Below are positions 23,813 through 32,557 of a stretch of DNA of 64,000 nucleotides, in pieces. The position numbers and the translations under genes are program-made. Every line of letters starts with the position of its first letter. Positions within the stretch are counted from its first letter, which is position 1. Source of the DNA: Terasakiella sp033100395 (GTDB taxonomy: Bacteria > Pseudomonadota > Alphaproteobacteria > Rhodospirillales > Terasakiellaceae); assembly GCF_033100395.1 (NCBI RefSeq), contig NZ_JAWLVJ010000003.1:1-64000 (forward strand), in the 5' to 3' direction. The notes below the pieces were generated by a model that was given only the letters and a program-made list of their open reading frames with translations, was not told where the DNA came from and did no database searches.

Positions 23813-24121
23813 ATGGAACACCAAAATATTCGCATTCGTCTGAAGGCATTCGATCACCGCGTACTGGATCAGTCCGCTAAAGAGATCGTAAACACTGCTA
23901 AACGGACTGGTGCACAGGTAAAGGGTCCAATCCCGCTACCTACTCGTATCGAGCGTTTCACAATTCTGCGTTCTCCTCACGTAAACAAAAAGTCTCGTGA
24001 GCAGTTCGAAACGCGTACCCACAAGCGTCTTCTCGACATTGTGGATCCTACGCCGCAGACTGTGGATGCGCTCATGAAGCTGGACCTCGCGTCCGGCGTT
24101 GATGTTGAAATTAAGCTTTAA
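23813..24121 (+). CDS. rpsJ: 30S ribosomal protein S10
   Basis: A 102-residue S10, which also serves as NusE in antitermination. It starts MEHQNIRIRLKAFDHRVLD and contains the conserved GPIPLPTRIERFTILRSPHV loop. Length is standard. It heads the S10 gene cluster, with rplC 12 bp downstream. Confidence 0.97.
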   Translation: MEHQNIRIRLKAFDHRVLDQSAKEIVNTAKRTGAQVKGPIPLPTRIERFTILRSPHVNKKSREQFETRTHKRLLDIVDPTPQTVDALMKLDLASGVDVEIKL

Positions 24122-24133
24122 AGGATAGGGCAG

Positions 24134-24871
24134 ATGCGATCTGGTCTCATCGCGCAAAAGTTGGGTATGACCCGTGTCTTTGCTGAAAACGGAAACCATG
24201 TTCCCGTAACAGTATTGAAGGTAGATACTCAAGTGGTAGCGCAGCGTACCGAAGACAAGGATGGCTACACAGCAGTGCAGCTCGGATTTGGTAGCGCCAA
24301 GGTCAAGAACGTGAGCAAGCCCATGCGCGGGCACTTCGCCGCTAATAAGGTGGAGCCAAAAGCCAAATTGGCAGAATTCCGCGTGGAACCTGAAGGTCTT
24401 ATCGAAGTGGGTGCTGAGCTTTCAGCTGAGCACTTTGTTGTTGGTCAGTCTGTTGACGTAACCGGCACATCTATCGGTAAAGGCTTTGCAGGGGCTATGA
24501 AGCGCCACAACTTTGGTGGTCTTCGTGCTTCTCACGGTGTATCAATCTCACACCGTTCACATGGTTCCACCGGTCAATGTCAGGACCCAGGCCGAGTCTT
24601 CAAAGGTAAGAAGATGGCTGGTCATATGGGTGCTGCGCGTGTGACTGTTCAGAACCTCGAAATCGTCGCCACTGATGGCGAGCGTGGACTTATCATGGTT
24701 AAGGGCGGACTGCCCGGTGCCAAGGGTGGTTACGTTTTGGTAAAAGATGCTGTTAAGCGTCCGGCACCAGAAGGTCTTCCATTCCCGGCTGCTGTGAAAG
24801 CTGCGACTGTTGCGGAAGCACCGGCTGCTGATGAAGCACCTGCTGAAGCTCCAGAGACGACTGAGGAATAA
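24134..24871 (+). CDS. rplC: 50S ribosomal protein L3
   Basis: A 245-residue L3. It starts MRSGLIAQKLGMTRVF and contains the peptidyl-transferase-proximal loop with RASHGVSISHRSHGSTGQCQ. The C-terminal 35 or so residues form an Ala/Pro/Glu-rich tail beyond the E. coli length, as seen in other Alphaproteobacteria. L3 is one of the first proteins in 50S assembly. Confidence 0.97.
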   Translation: MRSGLIAQKLGMTRVFAENGNHVPVTVLKVDTQVVAQRTEDKDGYTAVQLGFGSAKVKNVSKPMRGHFAANKVEPKAKLAEFRVEPEGLIEVGAELSAEHFVVGQSVDVTGTSIGKGFAGAMKRHNFGGLRASHGVSISHRSHGSTGQCQDPGRVFKGKKMAGHMGAARVTVQNLEIVATDGERGLIMVKGGLPGAKGGYVLVKDAVKRPAPEGLPFPAAVKAATVAEAPAADEAPAEAPETTEE

Positions 24872-24876
24872 GTGGC

Positions 24877-25497
24877 ATGAAGTGCGACGTAATTAGTCTT
24901 GAAAATAAGAAAGTCGGCGATATTGAGCTGGACGACGCCATCTTTGGTGTTGAGCCGCGCGCTGACATTCTTCACCGTGTGGTTAACTGGCAGTTGGCAT
25001 CTCGCCAATCCGGTACACACAAAGTAAAAACTCGTGGTGAACTTAACATCGTTAAGACAAAGCCGTTCAAGCAAAAGGGTACCGGTAACGCTCGTCAGGG
25101 CTTTAAAGGTGCTACTCAAATGCGCGGCGGTGCGACTGTTCATGGTCCTGTTGTTCGTTCTTACGCACACAGCCTGAACAAAAAAGTTCGCAAACTCGGC
25201 CTGAAATGTGCGCTGTCTGCAAAAGCTGCTGACGGTGCTTTGGTCGTTGTTGAAGATGCTAAGTTCGATACCCCGAAAACCAAAGAAGCAGCAGCTAAGC
25301 TCAAAGCATTGGGCTGGACTTCTGCACTGGTTATCGACGGTACAGATGTTGACGCCAACTTCCAGAACGCTATTGCCAACATTCCTGGCGTAGACGCTCT
25401 GCCAAGCCAAGGCGCTAACGTTTATGATATCCTGCGTGCTGACAAATTGGTTCTGACCAAGGGTGCAGTCGAAAAATTGGTGGAGCGCTTGTCATGA
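24877..25497 (+). CDS. rplD: 50S ribosomal protein L4
   Basis: A 206-residue L4. The exit-tunnel loop contains KTRGELNIVKTKPFKQKGTG followed by NARQG. In gammaproteobacteria L4 represses the S10 operon; I see no proven leader target here. Its last codon and stop overlap the rplW start by four bases (ATGA). Confidence 0.97.
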   Translation: MKCDVISLENKKVGDIELDDAIFGVEPRADILHRVVNWQLASRQSGTHKVKTRGELNIVKTKPFKQKGTGNARQGFKGATQMRGGATVHGPVVRSYAHSLNKKVRKLGLKCALSAKAADGALVVVEDAKFDTPKTKEAAAKLKALGWTSALVIDGTDVDANFQNAIANIPGVDALPSQGANVYDILRADKLVLTKGAVEKLVERLS

Positions 25498-25817
25498 CAA
25501 AATATCTAGCAAGCAAAATTACCGTTTCTAAAGAGCGTGAGTTTGAATTGCTGCGTTCTCCGGTAATCACCGAGAAAGCGACTCTGTTGTCAGAGCATAA
25601 CCAAGTTACGTTCCGCGTACCAATGGATGCCAATAAGGTTGAAGTTCGTAAAGCGGTTGAAAACGTATTTGGTGTCAAGGTAACTGCGGTTAATACCATT
25701 ATCACTAAAGGTAAAACCAAACGTTTCCGTGGTCGCGTAGGTCGTCGTGCCGATGTCAAAAAAGCAATCGTTACACTCGCTGAAGGTGAGTCTATCGATG
25801 TGACGACGGGGGTTTAA
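25494..25817 (+). CDS. rplW: 50S ribosomal protein L23
   Basis: A 107-residue L23 at the tunnel exit, the docking site for trigger factor and SRP. The core starts LLRSPVITEKAT; about 20 residues precede it. KGKTKRFRGRVGRR is the conserved RNA-binding loop. Start ATG 25494 overlaps the rplD stop. Confidence 0.96.
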   Translation: MTKYLASKITVSKEREFELLRSPVITEKATLLSEHNQVTFRVPMDANKVEVRKAVENVFGVKVTAVNTIITKGKTKRFRGRVGRRADVKKAIVTLAEGESIDVTTGV

Positions 25818-25820
25818 TCC

Positions 25821-26651
25821 ATGGCTTTGAAAAAATTCAAACCAACGACTCCAGGCCAACGTAACCTGGTTCTGGTTGATCGTTCCGATCTTTACAAAGG
25901 CAAGCCAGTCAAAGGTCTGACTGAAGGTCTGCGTAAAAGCGGCGGTCGTAACAACACAGGTCGTATTACATCTCGCCGTATCGGCGGTGGTCATAAGCGT
26001 CGTTATCGCTTCATCGACTTCAAACGTAATGCGAAATTTGATGTTCCGGCTACAGTAGAGCGTCTTGAGTACGATCCTAACCGTACAGCCTTTATTGCTC
26101 TTATCCGCTACGAAGATGGCGAGTTGTCTTACATCCTCGCTCCACAACGCCTGCAAGTTGGCGACACTGTTGTGTCTGGTCAACGTGTTGACGTGAAACC
26201 GGGTAACGCGATGCCAATCGCTAATATCCCAGTTGGTACCATCATTCACAACGTCGAAATGAAGCCTGGTAAAGGTGGTCAGATCGCTCGTTCTGCCGGT
26301 ACATACGTTCAGCTCGTTGGTAAAGACCAAGGATACGCTCAGCTTCGTCTCGGTTCTGGTGAAGTTCGCCTGGTCCGTGGTGAGTGCATGGCAACTATCG
26401 GCGCTGTATCTAACCCTGATCAGCAGAACGTTAAACTTGGTAAAGCGGGTCGTAACCGCTGGCTCGGTAAGCGTCCTTCTGTTCGTGGTGTAGCAATGAA
26501 CCCTGTTGATCACCCACATGGTGGTGGTGAGGGTCGTACTTCAGGTGGTCGTCATCCGGTGACACCTTGGGGTAAGCCTACTAAGGGTAAGCGCACTCGT
26601 AGCAACAAAAAGACCGACGCATTGATTATGCGTTCGCGTCATAAGAAGTAA
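25821..26651 (+). CDS. rplB: 50S ribosomal protein L2
   Basis: A 276-residue L2, needed for peptidyl transferase activity and subunit association. The conserved C-terminal block DHPHGGGEGRTSGGRHPVTP contains the key histidine. It starts MALKKFKPTTPGQR three bases after rplW. Confidence 0.98.
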   Translation: MALKKFKPTTPGQRNLVLVDRSDLYKGKPVKGLTEGLRKSGGRNNTGRITSRRIGGGHKRRYRFIDFKRNAKFDVPATVERLEYDPNRTAFIALIRYEDGELSYILAPQRLQVGDTVVSGQRVDVKPGNAMPIANIPVGTIIHNVEMKPGKGGQIARSAGTYVQLVGKDQGYAQLRLGSGEVRLVRGECMATIGAVSNPDQQNVKLGKAGRNRWLGKRPSVRGVAMNPVDHPHGGGEGRTSGGRHPVTPWGKPTKGKRTRSNKKTDALIMRSRHKK

Positions 26652-26663
26652 GGAGGTCTGATC

Positions 26664-26942
26664 GTGGCTCGTTCCGTATGGAAAGGACCGTTTGTTGACG
26701 GCTACCTTCTGAAAAAAGCAGAGGCAGCACGTGACTCAGGTCGCAACGACGTGATCAAAACTTGGTCCCGTCGCTCCACTATTCTGCCGCAGTTCGTGGG
26801 CATCACCTTTGGTGTCTACAACGGTAATAAGTTCATCCCGGTTTTGGTGACAGAAGACATGATTGGTCACAAGTTCGGTGAATTCTCACCAACTCGTACC
26901 TATTATGGTCACGCAGCCGATAAAAAAGCCAAAAGGAAGTAA
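26664..26942 (+). CDS. rpsS: 30S ribosomal protein S19
   Basis: A 92-residue S19 in the 30S head. The start is GTG 26664 with AAGGAGG upstream at 26650, a strong Shine-Dalgarno. It begins with ARSVWKGPFVDGYLL and contains RRSTILPQFVGITFGVYNG. It is three bases from rplV. Confidence 0.97.
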   Translation: MARSVWKGPFVDGYLLKKAEAARDSGRNDVIKTWSRRSTILPQFVGITFGVYNGNKFIPVLVTEDMIGHKFGEFSPTRTYYGHAADKKAKRK

Positions 26943-26945
26943 GTT

Positions 26946-27329
26946 ATGGGTAAGAAAAAGGCAGATCGTCGCCTTGCCGATAACGAGGCAATGGCTCGCG
27001 CCAAAATGATCCGTATCAGCCCTCAAAAGCTGAACCTGGTCTGTGCCTCCATCCGTGGCAAAAGCGCTTCTGCAGCGGTAGCTGAATTGGCATTTTCCAA
27101 GCGTCGCGTCGCTAAAGACGTGAAAGCTATCCTGGAATCTGCAATCGCCAACGCAGAAAACAATCACCAGCTTGATGTTGACAACCTGTTTGTCGCAGAA
27201 GCTTCTGTAGGTCGCGCTATGGTTATGAAACGCTGGCGTCCACGTGCTCGTGGTCGTGTTGGCAAGATCATGAAACCATGGAGCAACATGCGCATCATTC
27301 TTCGTGAGCGTGAAGAGGAGACAGCATAA
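26946..27329 (+). CDS. rplV: 50S ribosomal protein L22
   Basis: A 127-residue L22 whose beta hairpin lines the exit tunnel at the macrolide constriction. RWRPRARGRVGKIMKPWSNM marks the hairpin tip and is wild-type. Its stop TAA overlaps the rpsC ATG by one base. Confidence 0.97.
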   Translation: MGKKKADRRLADNEAMARAKMIRISPQKLNLVCASIRGKSASAAVAELAFSKRRVAKDVKAILESAIANAENNHQLDVDNLFVAEASVGRAMVMKRWRPRARGRVGKIMKPWSNMRIILREREEETA

Positions 27330-28009
27330 TGGGTCAGAAGGTAAACCCTATTGGTCTGCGCCTCGGGATTAACCGTACTTGGGAATCTCGTTGGTACGCT
27401 GATAAAGGCGATTATGCATCCAAGCTGCACCAAGATATCAAATTGCGTGAGTTCATCAAAAAAGAACTCGCTCAAGCCGGTGTTGCAAAAGTTGTTATTG
27501 AGCGTCCTGCAAAGCGTGCCCGCATTACCATTCACACGGCTCGTCCGGGTGTAATCATTGGTAAAAAAGGTGCCGACATCGAGAAGCTTCGTCTGAAGCT
27601 TTCTGAAATGACAGGCAATGACGTTCGTTTGAACATCGTTGAGATCCGCAAGCCTGAATTGGACGCACAACTGGTCGCTGACGGTATCGCTCAGCAGCTG
27701 GAACGTCGTGTTTCTTTCCGTCGTGCGATGAAACGTTCTGTTCAATCTGCCATGCGCCTTGGCGCACTCGGTATTCGTATCAACTGCTCCGGCCGTCTGG
27801 GTGGTGCTGAGATCGCGCGTACTGAATGGTATCGTGAAGGCCGTGTTCCGCTGCACACACTGCGTGCAAACGTTGATTACGGGACTTCTACTGGACACAC
27901 TACTTACGGTGCGTGCGGTGTGAAGGTCTGGATCTTCAAAGGCGAGATCATGGAACACGATCCAATGGCTGTTGAAAACCTTGCCGCTGATGCGCAAGCC
28001 GCACGCTAA
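27329..28009 (+). CDS. rpsC: 30S ribosomal protein S3
   Basis: A 226-residue S3 at the mRNA entry channel. It starts MGQKVNPIGLRLGINRTWES and carries a KH domain with GVIIGKKGADIEKL. The C-terminal domain includes NCSGRLGGAEIARTEWYREG. Its start overlaps the rplV stop. Confidence 0.97.
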   Translation: MGQKVNPIGLRLGINRTWESRWYADKGDYASKLHQDIKLREFIKKELAQAGVAKVVIERPAKRARITIHTARPGVIIGKKGADIEKLRLKLSEMTGNDVRLNIVEIRKPELDAQLVADGIAQQLERRVSFRRAMKRSVQSAMRLGALGIRINCSGRLGGAEIARTEWYREGRVPLHTLRANVDYGTSTGHTTYGACGVKVWIFKGEIMEHDPMAVENLAADAQAAR

Positions 28010-28022
28010 GGAGTAGGTTATC

Positions 28023-28442
28023 ATGTTATTGCCAAAACGTACTAAGTTCCGCAAAATGCATAAAGGCCGTATCAAGGGCAATGCAAAAGGCGGTTCTTCT
28101 TTGAACTTCGGAACATACGGCTTGAAAGCTTTGACTCCTGAGCGTGTAACGTCTCGTCAAATCGAAGCCGCACGTCGTGCGATGACTCGTCACATGAAAC
28201 GTGCTGGTCGTGTATGGATCCGCATCTTCCCTGATGTTCCAGTTTCTAAAAAACCTGCTGAAGTCCGTATGGGTAAAGGTAAAGGTTCTGTAGAATTCTG
28301 GGCTTGTAAAGTGAAGCCGGGTCGCATCATGTTCGAAATCGACGGTGTACCACAAGACGTAGCACGTCGTGCTATGGAATTGGCCGCTGCAAAGCTGCCA
28401 GTGCGTACACGCTTCGTAACCCGTCTGGGTGAAGGAGAATAA
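28023..28442 (+). CDS. rplP: 50S ribosomal protein L16
   Basis: A 139-residue L16 that contacts the A-site tRNA elbow. It starts MLLPKRTKFRKMHKGRIKG and contains MGKGKGSVEFWACKVKPGRI. AAGGAG lies before ATG 28023. rpmC begins one base after its stop. Confidence 0.97.
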   Translation: MLLPKRTKFRKMHKGRIKGNAKGGSSLNFGTYGLKALTPERVTSRQIEAARRAMTRHMKRAGRVWIRIFPDVPVSKKPAEVRMGKGKGSVEFWACKVKPGRIMFEIDGVPQDVARRAMELAAAKLPVRTRFVTRLGEGE

Positions 28443-28443
28443 G

Positions 28444-28629
28444 ATGAACGCTGCAGAAATCCGTTCCAAAAGCTCTGACGAGCTGAAGGATGAGTTGCTG
28501 AAATTGCGTAAGGAAGCGTTTAACCTGCGTTTCCAGCAAGCCAGCGGCCAATTGGAAAACACAGCTCGTGTCCGTCAGGTACGTCGCGATATCGCACGTA
28601 TCAAGACGGTCATCAGTGAAAAAGCCTAA
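28444..28629 (+). CDS. rpmC: 50S ribosomal protein L29
   Basis: A 61-residue helical L29 near the tunnel exit. It starts MNAAEIRSKSSDELKDEL at ATG 28444; the in-frame start at 28429 lies within rplP and is less likely. GGAG precedes the start. Confidence 0.96.
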   Translation: MNAAEIRSKSSDELKDELLKLRKEAFNLRFQQASGQLENTARVRQVRRDIARIKTVISEKA

Positions 28630-28641
28630 GGAGCAATTCAA

Positions 28642-28878
28642 ATGCCTAAGCGTATACTCCAAGGCGTTGTTGTTAGCGACAAACAAGAAAAGACCGTTGT
28701 AGTGAAAGTTGAGCGCCGCTTCATGCACCCGCTCTACAAAAAATTCATTAAGCGTTCTAAAAAGTATGCCGCGCACGACGAGAACAATCAGTTCAAAACT
28801 GGTGACCTGGTGAAAATTCAGGAAACCAAGCCTATTTCCAAGAACAAAACTTGGGAAGTCCTGACAGAGGAAGCTTAA
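28642..28878 (+). CDS. rpsQ: 30S ribosomal protein S17
   Basis: A 78-residue S17, an OB-fold early 16S binder. It starts MPKRILQGVVVSDKQEKTVV. Its last codons and stop lie inside a perfect 11-bp hairpin (28867-28892), the first of three before rplN. Confidence 0.97.
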   Translation: MPKRILQGVVVSDKQEKTVVVKVERRFMHPLYKKFIKRSKKYAAHDENNQFKTGDLVKIQETKPISKNKTWEVLTEEA

Positions 28879-29021
28879 TTTTAAGCTTCCTCAACTTCGT
28901 GACGACAAGAAATTATTGATATCTCTTGACTGGGGATACCTAATCGCTTAGGTATCCCCCTCGCGACATCAATATTCAACTTGTATGTCTTACATAGGGA
29001 AGCATGATTTATCGTGCTTCC
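28867..29021 (+). promoter_or_regulatory. Three consecutive RNA hairpins between rpsQ and rplN
   Basis: Hairpin 1 is 28867-28892 (GAGGAAGCTTA with TAAGCTTCCTC, 4-nt loop). Hairpin 2 is 28932-28959 (GGGGATACCTAA with TTAGGTATCCCC, loop TCGC). Hairpin 3 is 28998-29021 (GGAAGCATGA with TCGTGCTTCC, loop TTTA). Hairpins 1 and 3 are each followed by a near-identical CTTCCTCAACTTCGTGAC or CTTCCTTACTTTCGTGAC. None has a T run. This is the largest gap inside the spc half of the cluster. Confidence 0.75.
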
Positions 29022-29059
29022 TTACTTTCGTGACCAGAATCTAGATAGAGGATTTTTCT

Positions 29060-29428
29060 ATGATTCAGATGCAAACCAACCTGGAAGTGGCCGATAACTC
29101 GGGCGCACGTCGGGTGCAGTGCATCAAGGTTCTCGGTGGTTCTAAGCGCCGCTGGGCTTCTGTTGGGGACGTTATCGTCGTTTCCGTTAAAGAAGCTATC
29201 CCACGCGGTCGTGTGAAAAAAGGTGACGTGCATCGCGCCGTTATCGTTCGCACATCTAAGGACATCCGTCGCCCTGATGGCTCTGTAATTCGTTTCGATA
29301 AGAACGCTGCTGTTTTGATCAACAAAAACGGCGAACCTATCGGCACACGTATCTTCGGCCCTGTTACACGCGAACTGCGCGGTCGTAACTACATGAAAAT
29401 TGTCTCCCTTGCACCGGAGGTACTCTAA
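29060..29428 (+). CDS. rplN: 50S ribosomal protein L14
   Basis: A 122-residue L14 at the subunit interface. It starts MIQMQTNLEVADNSGARRVQ, the highly conserved N-terminus. It is separated from rpsQ by a 181-nt structured gap, whereas most junctions here are under 25 nt. Confidence 0.97.
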   Translation: MIQMQTNLEVADNSGARRVQCIKVLGGSKRRWASVGDVIVVSVKEAIPRGRVKKGDVHRAVIVRTSKDIRRPDGSVIRFDKNAAVLINKNGEPIGTRIFGPVTRELRGRNYMKIVSLAPEVL

Positions 29429-29429
29429 G

Positions 29430-29747
29430 ATGGCTGCTAAGATTAAAAAGGGCGACAACGTTATCGTTCTGACAGGCAAAGACAAGGGCAAACAAGGCGA
29501 AGTTCTCAGCATTCAACCTGCTGCTGGCAAAGCCGTTGTTCAAGGCATCAACATGGTGAAGCGCCATACGAAGCCAACCCAGTTCCAAGCTGGCGGTATC
29601 GTTGAAAAAGAAGCTGCAATTGCTATCTCTAACGTAGCGATTGTTGATCCTAAAGAAGGCAAAGCGACTCGCGTTGGCTTCAAAACCCTCGAAGACGGCA
29701 AGAAAGTACGCGTTGCGAAACTTTCTGGCGAAGTCATCGATAGCTAA
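29430..29747 (+). CDS. rplX: 50S ribosomal protein L24
   Basis: A 105-residue L24, an assembly initiator. A KOW motif near the N-terminus contains KKGDNVIVLTGKDKGKQGEV. ATG 29430 gives the family start MAAKIKKGD; the frame extends upstream to 29400 within rplN. Confidence 0.96.
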   Translation: MAAKIKKGDNVIVLTGKDKGKQGEVLSIQPAAGKAVVQGINMVKRHTKPTQFQAGGIVEKEAAIAISNVAIVDPKEGKATRVGFKTLEDGKKVRVAKLSGEVIDS

Positions 29748-29760
29748 GGGATAGGATCAA

Positions 29761-30300
29761 ATGGCTCGTCTTAAAGAATTATACAACTCCACCATCCGTC
29801 AAGCGATGAAAGATGAGTTCAACTACGCGAATGAAATGGAAATTCCGAAGTTGGACAAAATCGTCATCAATATGGGTGTTGGTGAAGCTGCTGCAGACAA
29901 GAAGAAAATCGAAGCAGCGGTAAATGAGCTGGAAGCAATTTCAGGTCAGAAAGCGGTTAAAACCAAAGCATCCAAATCTATCGCGGGCTTCAAGCTTCGT
30001 GAAGAGCAAGTGATCGGCTGTAAAGTTACGCTGCGTCGTAACCAGATGTACGAATTCATGGATCGCCTGGTAAACATCGCATTGCCGCGTGTTCGTGACT
30101 TCCGTGGTCTGAACGGCAAGTCTTTCGATGGTCGTGGCAACTACGCCATGGGTGTCAAAGAACAAATCATCTTCCCGGAAATCGACTACGATCAAGTAGA
30201 CGCGATCCGTGGTATGGACATCGTAATCTGCACAACGGCTAAGAACGACGAAGAAGCAAGATCTCTTCTTGCTAAATTCGACATGCCGTTCGCGAAGTAA
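29761..30300 (+). CDS. rplE: 50S ribosomal protein L5
   Basis: A 179-residue L5 that binds 5S rRNA and forms the B1b bridge with S13. It starts MARLKELYNSTIRQ and contains IVINMGVGEAAADKK and LRRNQMYEFMDRL. A GGGATAGGA ribosome-binding region precedes ATG 29761. Confidence 0.97.
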   Translation: MARLKELYNSTIRQAMKDEFNYANEMEIPKLDKIVINMGVGEAAADKKKIEAAVNELEAISGQKAVKTKASKSIAGFKLREEQVIGCKVTLRRNQMYEFMDRLVNIALPRVRDFRGLNGKSFDGRGNYAMGVKEQIIFPEIDYDQVDAIRGMDIVICTTAKNDEEARSLLAKFDMPFAK

Positions 30301-30321
30301 TCGATAGAAGGATATTTAGTT

Positions 30322-30627
30322 ATGGCTAAAGTAAGTGCTGTCGAAAAAAACAAGCGTCGCGAACGTACCGTTGCTAAGTACGCTAAAAAGCGCGCAGAAC
30401 TTAAAGCAATCATCATGAACCGTGAGACATCTCCTGAAGATCGTTTTGCAGCTCAGTTCAAGCTGAATGCTCTGCCGCGTGATGCGTCTAAAAGCCGCAT
30501 TCGCATGCGTTGTGAAGTCACTGGTCGCCCACGTGGTAACTACCGCAAGTTCAAGATGTGCCGGATTAAATTCCGCGACTTGGCTTCTAACGGTAGCCTG
30601 CCTGGCGTCGTCAAGTCCAGCTGGTAA
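30322..30627 (+). CDS. rpsN: 30S ribosomal protein S14 (zinc-independent form)
   Basis: A 101-residue S14 without the two CxxC pairs of the zinc-binding paralogue, so it is the long C-minus type. The C-terminus GRPRGNYRKFKMCRIKFRDL is typical. AAGGA precedes ATG 30322. Confidence 0.97.
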   Translation: MAKVSAVEKNKRRERTVAKYAKKRAELKAIIMNRETSPEDRFAAQFKLNALPRDASKSRIRMRCEVTGRPRGNYRKFKMCRIKFRDLASNGSLPGVVKSSW

Positions 30628-30639
30628 GGAGATACGATA

Positions 30640-31038
30640 ATGTCTATGTCAGATCCCTTAGGGGATATGCTGACCCGTATCCGTAACGGTCAACAAGCAA
30701 GCAAAAGCGCTGTTAACGCGCCTGCGTCCAAGCTTCGTGCGAACGTTTTGGAAGTATTGAAACGGGAAGGTTACATTCGTGGTTTCGAAAAAGTTACTGG
30801 TGATTCAGGCTTTGACGAACTGCGCATTGAGCTGAAATACTTTGATGGCAAGCCTGTCATCTCGAAAATCAAACGCGTTTCTACACCGGGTCGCCGTGTG
30901 TATTCTGGCGTGAATGATCTGCCGAAGGTTTTCAACGGCCTGGGTATTTCCATTTTGACAACACCTCGCGGTGTTATGAGTGATGCAGAAGCACGTGAAG
31001 CCAACGTTGGCGGCGAAGTTCTCTGCACCGTATTCTAA
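30640..31038 (+). CDS. rpsH: 30S ribosomal protein S8
   Basis: A 132-residue S8, which in E. coli represses the spc operon. It starts MSMSDPLGDMLTRIRNGQ. AAGGAG ends 9 nt before ATG 30640; the second ATG (30646) is an alternative start. The C-terminal core TTPRGVMSDAEAREANVGGE is conserved. Confidence 0.97.
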   Translation: MSMSDPLGDMLTRIRNGQQASKSAVNAPASKLRANVLEVLKREGYIRGFEKVTGDSGFDELRIELKYFDGKPVISKIKRVSTPGRRVYSGVNDLPKVFNGLGISILTTPRGVMSDAEAREANVGGEVLCTVF

Positions 31039-31050
31039 GGGGAGCATACT

Positions 31051-31584
31051 ATGTCACGTATTGGTAAGCACCCAGTAGAAGTGCCTTCTGGCGTTACGGT
31101 CACTGTCAACGGTCAGGAAGTTGTTGCCAAAGGTAAACTTGGCGAATTGACTTTCGTTGTAATGGATGAAGTTGCTGTCGCTATGGACGATGGTAAAGTC
31201 ACTGTTTCTCCGAAGAACGACTCCCGCCGTGCTCGTCAAATGTGGGCGACTGCTCGCACACGTATTAACAATCTGGTCATTGGTGTGAACGAAGGTTTCT
31301 CCAAAGAGTTGGAAATCCAAGGCGTTGGTTATCGTGCCGCCGTTAAGGGTTCTAACCTGGAGCTTCAACTTGGTTTCTCCCATGACGTAATCGTGCCGAT
31401 TCCGTCTGACCTGAAGATTGCTTGTCCTTCACAAACAGAGATCACCATCTCTGGCGCGGATAAACAGAAGGTCGGTCAGATCGCTGCTGAAATCCGTGGT
31501 TACCGTCCACCAGAGCCTTACAAAGGCAAAGGTGTACGTTATAAGGGTGAGTACATCCTTCGTAAGGAAGGGAAGAAGAAGTAA
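31051..31584 (+). CDS. rplF: 50S ribosomal protein L6
   Basis: A 177-residue L6 near the sarcin-ricin loop. It starts MSRIGKHPVEVPSGV; the C-terminal signature RPPEPYKGKGVRYKGEYI is present. Its stop overlaps the rplR ATG by one base. Confidence 0.97.
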   Translation: MSRIGKHPVEVPSGVTVTVNGQEVVAKGKLGELTFVVMDEVAVAMDDGKVTVSPKNDSRRARQMWATARTRINNLVIGVNEGFSKELEIQGVGYRAAVKGSNLELQLGFSHDVIVPIPSDLKIACPSQTEITISGADKQKVGQIAAEIRGYRPPEPYKGKGVRYKGEYILRKEGKKK

Positions 31585-31946
31585 TGTTGAATTCAAAACA
31601 ACTTCAGGACCGTCGCGCCCGTCGCGTACGTTACCAAATCCGCAAGCGTGCTACTGGTCGTCCACGTTTGTCGGTTTTCCGTTCCAGCAAGCACATCTAT
31701 GCACAAGTTATCGATGACGCCAATGGCGTTACTCTGGTGGCTGCATCTTCCATTGAGAAAGATCTCAAGGGTAGCTTGAAAACTGGTGCTGATACAGACG
31801 CTGCTGCCAAAGTTGGTGCTTTGGTTGCTGAGCGTGCTGTTAAAGCCGGTATCAAAGATGTCGTCTTCGATCGTGGTGGCTACCGCTATCACGGGCGCGT
31901 AAAAGCTTTGGCTGACGCAGCTCGTGAAGCTGGTCTGTCGTTCTAA
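31584..31946 (+). CDS. rplR: 50S ribosomal protein L18
   Basis: A 120-residue L18 that binds 5S rRNA with L5 and L25. It starts MLNSKQLQDRRARRVRYQIR and contains RPRLSVFRSSKHIYAQVIDD. The C-terminus is the conserved VFDRGGYRYHGRVKALADAA. Confidence 0.97.
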   Translation: MLNSKQLQDRRARRVRYQIRKRATGRPRLSVFRSSKHIYAQVIDDANGVTLVAASSIEKDLKGSLKTGADTDAAAKVGALVAERAVKAGIKDVVFDRGGYRYHGRVKALADAAREAGLSF

Positions 31947-31960
31947 AGGAAGAATGAGAT

Positions 31961-32551
31961 ATGGCACGTAATCCAAAAGAAAACTCTCGCGGTAAAGGCC
32001 GGGGCAAAGATAAGCAACAGGAAGCTGATTCCGATCTTATCGACAAGCTCGTCGGTATTAACCGTGTCGCCAAGGTGGTCAAAGGTGGCCGTCGCTTCTC
32101 GTTTGCTGCTATGGTCGTTGTAGGTGACGGTCGTGGCCGTGTCGGTTTCGGCACAGGTAAAGCACGTGAAGTTCCGGAAGCTATCCGTAAGGCAACCGAT
32201 CAGGCTAAACGTAACATGATCCGCGTTCCGCTTCGCGAAGGTCGTACACTTCACCACGATGTGAAGGGGCACTTCGGCGCAGGTAAAGTAATCCTGCGTG
32301 CTGCGCCTTCAGGTACTGGTATCATCGCCGGTGGTCCAATGCGCGCAGTATTCGAAACAATGGGCGTACAAGACGTTGTTGCGAAGTCTCAGGGCACTCA
32401 AAACCCGCAAAACATGATTAAAGCTACTTTCGATGCGCTGCAGAATTCGTTCTCTCCGCGTTCCATCGCTTCCAAGCGTGGTAAGAAAGTGGGTGAGATC
32501 GTGGCACGCCGGGACTCAGGTGCGGCTGCACAAGCTGCTGCAAAGGAGTAA
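31961..32551 (+). CDS. rpsE: 30S ribosomal protein S5
   Basis: A 196-residue S5, a decoding-accuracy protein. The N-terminal region is basic and low in complexity (ENSRGKGRGKDKQQ). The double-stranded RNA-binding fold contains VVKGGRRFSFAAMVVVGDG, and the later GAGKVILRAAPSGTGIIAGG is conserved. AAGGAAG lies upstream of the ATG. Confidence 0.97.
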   Translation: MARNPKENSRGKGRGKDKQQEADSDLIDKLVGINRVAKVVKGGRRFSFAAMVVVGDGRGRVGFGTGKAREVPEAIRKATDQAKRNMIRVPLREGRTLHHDVKGHFGAGKVILRAAPSGTGIIAGGPMRAVFETMGVQDVVAKSQGTQNPQNMIKATFDALQNSFSPRSIASKRGKKVGEIVARRDSGAAAQAAAKE

Positions 32552-32557
32552 TGAGAT

